This document shows positions 43,801 to 46,820 of a DNA stretch of 46,820 nucleotides, piece after piece. The notes below the pieces were generated by a model. The model did not search any database. It saw only the letters and a program-made list of their open reading frames with translations, and was not told the origin of the DNA. Both the position numbers and the translations under genes were made by a program. Every line of letters starts with the position of its first letter. The stretch's first letter is position 1. The DNA is from Hyphochytrium catenoides (Eukaryota > Sar > Hyphochytriomycetes > Hyphochytriales > Hyphochytriaceae), in the NCBI GenBank assembly GCA_900088475.1, contig FLMG01002866.1:1-46820 (forward strand). The letters run 5' to 3'.

Positions 43801-46800
43801 TCACCCGACGAAGTGGTCTCGTTTCCTTGGTCTAAGCTCCTGGAGTTAACGATAAACACTGTGCGGAGTCTCACTGCGGAGCTCGTGTATCTTATCGTCA
43901 CCTTTACCTTTTGCGCACAGGTGAGACATCTATTTCGTTACATAGGTCTGCAGCGGCTATTTACCCTCTCTTATTGCTTCACCTGCAGGGGGATGTCATG
44001 TCTCTTGTGCCGCTAGTGTACAGTTACGCCTATCTCATGCTAGAGAACCCGCATCCCAGTCGAAATCAGTGGACTATTCTGTCTCGCTACGTACGCCAGA
44101 GCTTCTTGATGAGCCGTCTTTCTGTCACCTCCCCTCCGTTTTCATGCTTGTTGCTAACCATGTGTATCTTGTGTGCTATAAAGGTCCGTCTATTAACTTT
44201 CTTTCTCTCTAATAGACGGTGGCGGTAATGGCAGTGAAGTATCTCTTCCAGCTCCCATTCTTTTGTCAGAGACTTACGGCCGATGGACTCTATGTCTACC
44301 CGAGGTAAGCATATCCAAGGGACCCTAGGAACTTAATGTCTTCGCCATGCTCTTGTTCGGCATTAGCTGCAGCGTATAGTGGGCTAACGCTCTCGATCTT
44401 TTGGCTCCCACAACATTTGGCGGTTCCTGATATGCCTGGCTCAGCGTTGCACCGTATTGCGAAGAGCAGACGGCGCAGCAGACTGGCGAATGGGGCTTAG
44501 CACCTCTGCAGCCCATGATCATTCTTGGAATATACAAGTTTGATGGAACTTTGACCTCCACCTCTTCGCCGTTGGGTGGAGTCATGGGACATTTCTTCAC
44601 ATTGATTGCCCTTGTGGCTCATAGTAGGGAGCTACGAGCGAGAGGGCTGTGGGAGGAACTCCCCAAGGAGCAAGAAATTGAGCTAAGGCGGAAGGCGGAG
44701 CAGGAGATAGATGCGGATATAGCTCGAATCAACCCCTCCTGCCGACGTGAGAAGGATGATGAAGGTAAAGAACTTGATAGTCCCAGGGAAAGACAAGCAT
44801 GGATGGACAACGTTGGGCAAGGAGGAGGAAGAGATGCCGTCCATACAGTGGAAGAGATCGAGAACTCCAAGCGTTCAGGGCTCCCTGAATGGCTGTCCCA
44901 CCTGGTACGACCCACGCCTTAATGAGTTCTAGCTCCTTCTTTCCATAGCGCAAGCAATACCCTTGTAATGGAAGTGAGACCGTCCTAATATCCCAGATAT
45001 CCTCGCCCCTACCCTATACAGTCCGTTATATAAAACCATGATGGTCTCCACCGCGCTTTCTACGGCGATTCGTTATTCATGAAAGTTCAGCCACGCCTAG
45101 CATCTCACATCTCTCTCCTGTCAGCTTCCCTCGACATTGTACCGCTACTACGAGAGGATCAATCCTGCAATACCGGCAGGGTGGTATCGGGATCTACGCG
45201 TCGCAGTGGTAGGCCTGAAGCCCGGCCGATCCTTCAGAAGCTCAGGCTTTGGGCTACACGTAGCCATTGTGCTCTTCACCTTAGTCTTTCAGCGATCGTT
45301 CTCCTCCAGCCCATCCACGACGTCGTCCCTAGCACTGCTCACCCGAGGTGTCCAGCTGACAGTGTTCTCAACAGCAGCAGTGGAACTTATAACTCTGCAG
45401 GTTGTTCTTCATAAATTATGTTGCTCTATCGATAGATCCTAGCCGATGCTTCTGCACATCTGGTCTAAGCATGAGCTAGGAATCGTCCCAAACTGTCCTG
45501 GAATGTAGCGCCTCAATGCCTAGTGTCTTCTGCTTCTCTTCTTGATGCGATCAGTCAAGTCAACGTTGTGTCTTCTGAAGTCGCAAGCTTTTGACTGTGT
45601 ACACCAGCCTTCAGTTTGCCCATCTAACGCTCCTTCATTGCCCCAGATAACATTTCTCTTGCTGGACGAAGTGGCCTATCTCCGATCCAGCTTGAGGCTC
45701 AAGATTTTGTTATTTTACCTCTACGTTATCACCTTGCATGCTGTCTTCCTTCTGGGCTTAGGGTCGCAAGTTGGCCTGTTCACTGCACGACCCTCCCTCG
45801 TGTTTATCTACTGTTTACATGCGATGTACATGGCGGTCACGGCATTGCAGGTATTGGCAATCTAGGCATAGTAACCTCACGGGTGCTCTTCTATTTCTCG
45901 TTCAACTCGTTTTCTCGTGCTCGTCTCTAGGCCCTTTTGAGCTGTCCCTCTCTTCTCCGTAGGTGACGTGGTACTAACAGACTCCTTGCGTTGTCATACG
46001 CCCTTGTTTGTTCCATATCACACATTGTTCTTTCCCACCTTCCCATCAGTAAGCTGTCGCCTTCTTACTCGCCTTGCCTCCCAGATCAGATATGGATTTC
46101 CAGCGTTCCAGGGCTTCTCCGAGCTACCCCGGGAACAGGGTTACGGATCCTTCGCCTACCTGAGGCACTACTGCTTCATGCTGCTTCCCTTTGCTTTCGA
46201 GCTTAAGAGTATTATTGGTACGAGAATATTGTGGACATCCACTACAAGGCTTGCATACGTTGGCTTCCCGTGGTCTTGACTGACGCTGAACCGTCAGGTT
46301 GGGCCTGTGCCACTACCTCGATGCCCCGGGAGTTATATTTCTTTTTGGAGGAGGTAAAGACATCCTGATTCTCTCCGCCCTTCTCCGATAACGTTAGGTT
46401 GTTCTTCTTGTTAGCCGAGCACCTTCTAGCTGCAAGGGCTCTGCTGCTATGCTTCTCTTAGCTTGTCTTTCTGTCTGGTCTCCTTTAGCACTTCCTGATT
46501 ATGTATGGCGTCTCGCGTTCCCAAAGAAGACGTCTGACTATAGCTTGAGGCAAAGTATTAGGCTTACATAGTACTTCGGGTTTTCTTTGCAGGTGTACAG
46601 CTCTATGTACCTGACTAAGTGTCAGATGGTGGCGAGGATGCGTGATAGCGCCATCCAAGGAAAGCGAAGACAAGCGTTGAGAGGCAGATGCGTACAAGGT
46701 ATGTGGAGGAGGAGCCAACTAGGGATCTAGGCTACCTGCTCGGTCCTAGCACCTGTCTAGCCATGAGGAAGCACCAGAGAAGAAGCCTACTTCATCTTCC

Positions 46801-46820
46801 TGTCTAACACCTTCCCGTAC
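31830..46820 (+). CDS. Piezo-type mechanosensitive channel, 3' end beyond window
   Basis: A plus-strand gene of roughly 40 exons. It probably starts at ATG 31830 (MESTSPPQGESK; exon 1 31830-31901, exon 2 from 32017). The N-terminal two thirds encode repeated blocks of membrane helices, for example PALWRLLLRCASLLYLSLYI, LSLTEFGLVTYPASSSLLRT (37245-37370) and SILLQYFPFLGFPPFIEGWS (39110-39180). Diagnostic Piezo blocks follow: a beam-like charged helix (41188-41457), SLVPLVYSYAYLMLENPHPS and VKYLFQLPFF (43989-44300), PMIILGIYKFDG and HSRELRARGLWEELPK (44510-44670), IRYGFPAFQGFSELP and YCFMLLPFAFELKSII (46095-46215). The last exon seen is 46593-46698 (VYSSMYLTKCQMVARMRDSA). The extracellular cap, pore helix and C-terminal domain must lie beyond the window. 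FN3 and PH domains sit after the beam. Frame near 32850 and splicing near 46220-46400 are unresolved. Confidence 0.88.
41188..41457 (+). other. Beam-like helix exon of Piezo
   Basis: Encodes FLRVITPLTRSLSKLSFGLG, a short hydrophobic part, then a long charged helix (RKRQVDRRSYYRAQIDRELA, CSWADMFRERNHTLHRLQDI). A long intracellular helix at this place corresponds to the beam that links blades to pore in animal Piezo structures. The exon ends in phase 1 at ACC G|GTAAGT. Confidence 0.65.
41753..42276 (+). other. Fibronectin type III domain inside Piezo
   Basis: Spread over exons 41736-41944, 42065-42157 and the start of 42235-42381, with phases matching their neighbours. Visible FN3 pattern: LQCVRATPNSVDLEWESPP (the strand B Trp), RILAYRILQQ (strand C Tyr), CTSFTVTGLLPDRQYAFKV (the L.p...Y.f.V signature), CATNSNGE (the A.N..G turn) and GPPSAMV as last strand. 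It lies directly after the beam-like helix, thus predicted cytoplasmic. FN3 domains usually bind proteins; the partner is unknown. Confidence 0.8.
42301..43218 (+). other. PH domain inside Piezo
   Basis: Follows the FN3 domain within a few residues, over exons 42235-42381, 42525-42660, 42918-43035 and 43169-43278. Pattern: AGWLGVIDSH (first strand), LARFAVMDREALRLYKDEH (the R.fvl....L.yYkd hallmark), FQLDVITDDGVARTYSLRP (strands 5-7), and a C-terminal helix TESDTEKWTNAFQEFL whose Trp (codon 43192-43194) is the single invariant residue of PH domains. The loop after the third strand is basic (RHRLQGRRTRCE), as in some phosphoinositide-binding PH domains. Lipid binding is inference. Confidence 0.75.

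Noticed and set aside
1-46820. CRISPR arrays, bacterial operons or prophage
   Set aside because: Spliced eukaryotic genes throughout; no regularly spaced repeats or ribosome-binding sites.

Overview
The window is nuclear DNA from an intron-rich eukaryotic microbe. Genes are split by many short GT-AG introns, mostly about 60-300 bases with GTAAG-type donors. Simple GA/CT tracts are frequent and one N gap is present. The gene content (a Piezo channel, a PH-START-EDR2_C lipid-binding protein, a flagellar-type coiled-coil protein, WRKY19-like zinc knuckles) suits a flagellated chromist such as an alveolate or stramenopile. The species cannot be named from the sequence.

Left third (1-13.6 kb): repeat- and transposon-rich. 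A complete hAT DNA transposon (7136-11213) has 19-bp terminal inverted repeats, a perfect 8-bp target duplication, subterminal palindromes and a one-intron transposase with all expected catalytic residues. Around it lie a zinc-knuckle gene (11569-13002), a frameshifted partial copy of its 3' end (48-942), a second small duplicated block (6321-6451 / 11325-11451), and relics resembling non-LTR retroelements on the minus strand.

Middle (13.6-21 kb): mostly no recognisable gene. It has a long pyrimidine-rich stretch, a foldback repeat, and one clear minus-strand gene at 18515-19243. That gene encodes an RNase III-like domain lacking two of four catalytic acids, followed by two zinc fingers.

Right half (21-46.8 kb): a gene-dense core. 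It holds a minus-strand EDR2-like protein (PH, START, EDR2_C) with a transmembrane hairpin, a plus-strand coiled-coil protein, a small minus-strand coiled-coil protein, and a 15-kb plus-strand Piezo gene that runs off the window. The most striking observation is in the Piezo gene. Between the beam helix and the C-terminal half, phase-matched exons encode a fibronectin type III domain followed by a PH domain, both predicted to be cytoplasmic. A Piezo channel with a built-in FN3-PH module is, to my knowledge, undescribed.

Functional links between neighbours are inference only. Two of the proteins carry PH domains, which suggests phosphoinositide-membrane biology, but no operon-like coupling exists in such a genome. 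Exon boundaries were read by eye from splice consensus, reading phase and family motifs. Those in the Piezo and EDR2-like genes are approximate outside the blocks cited.
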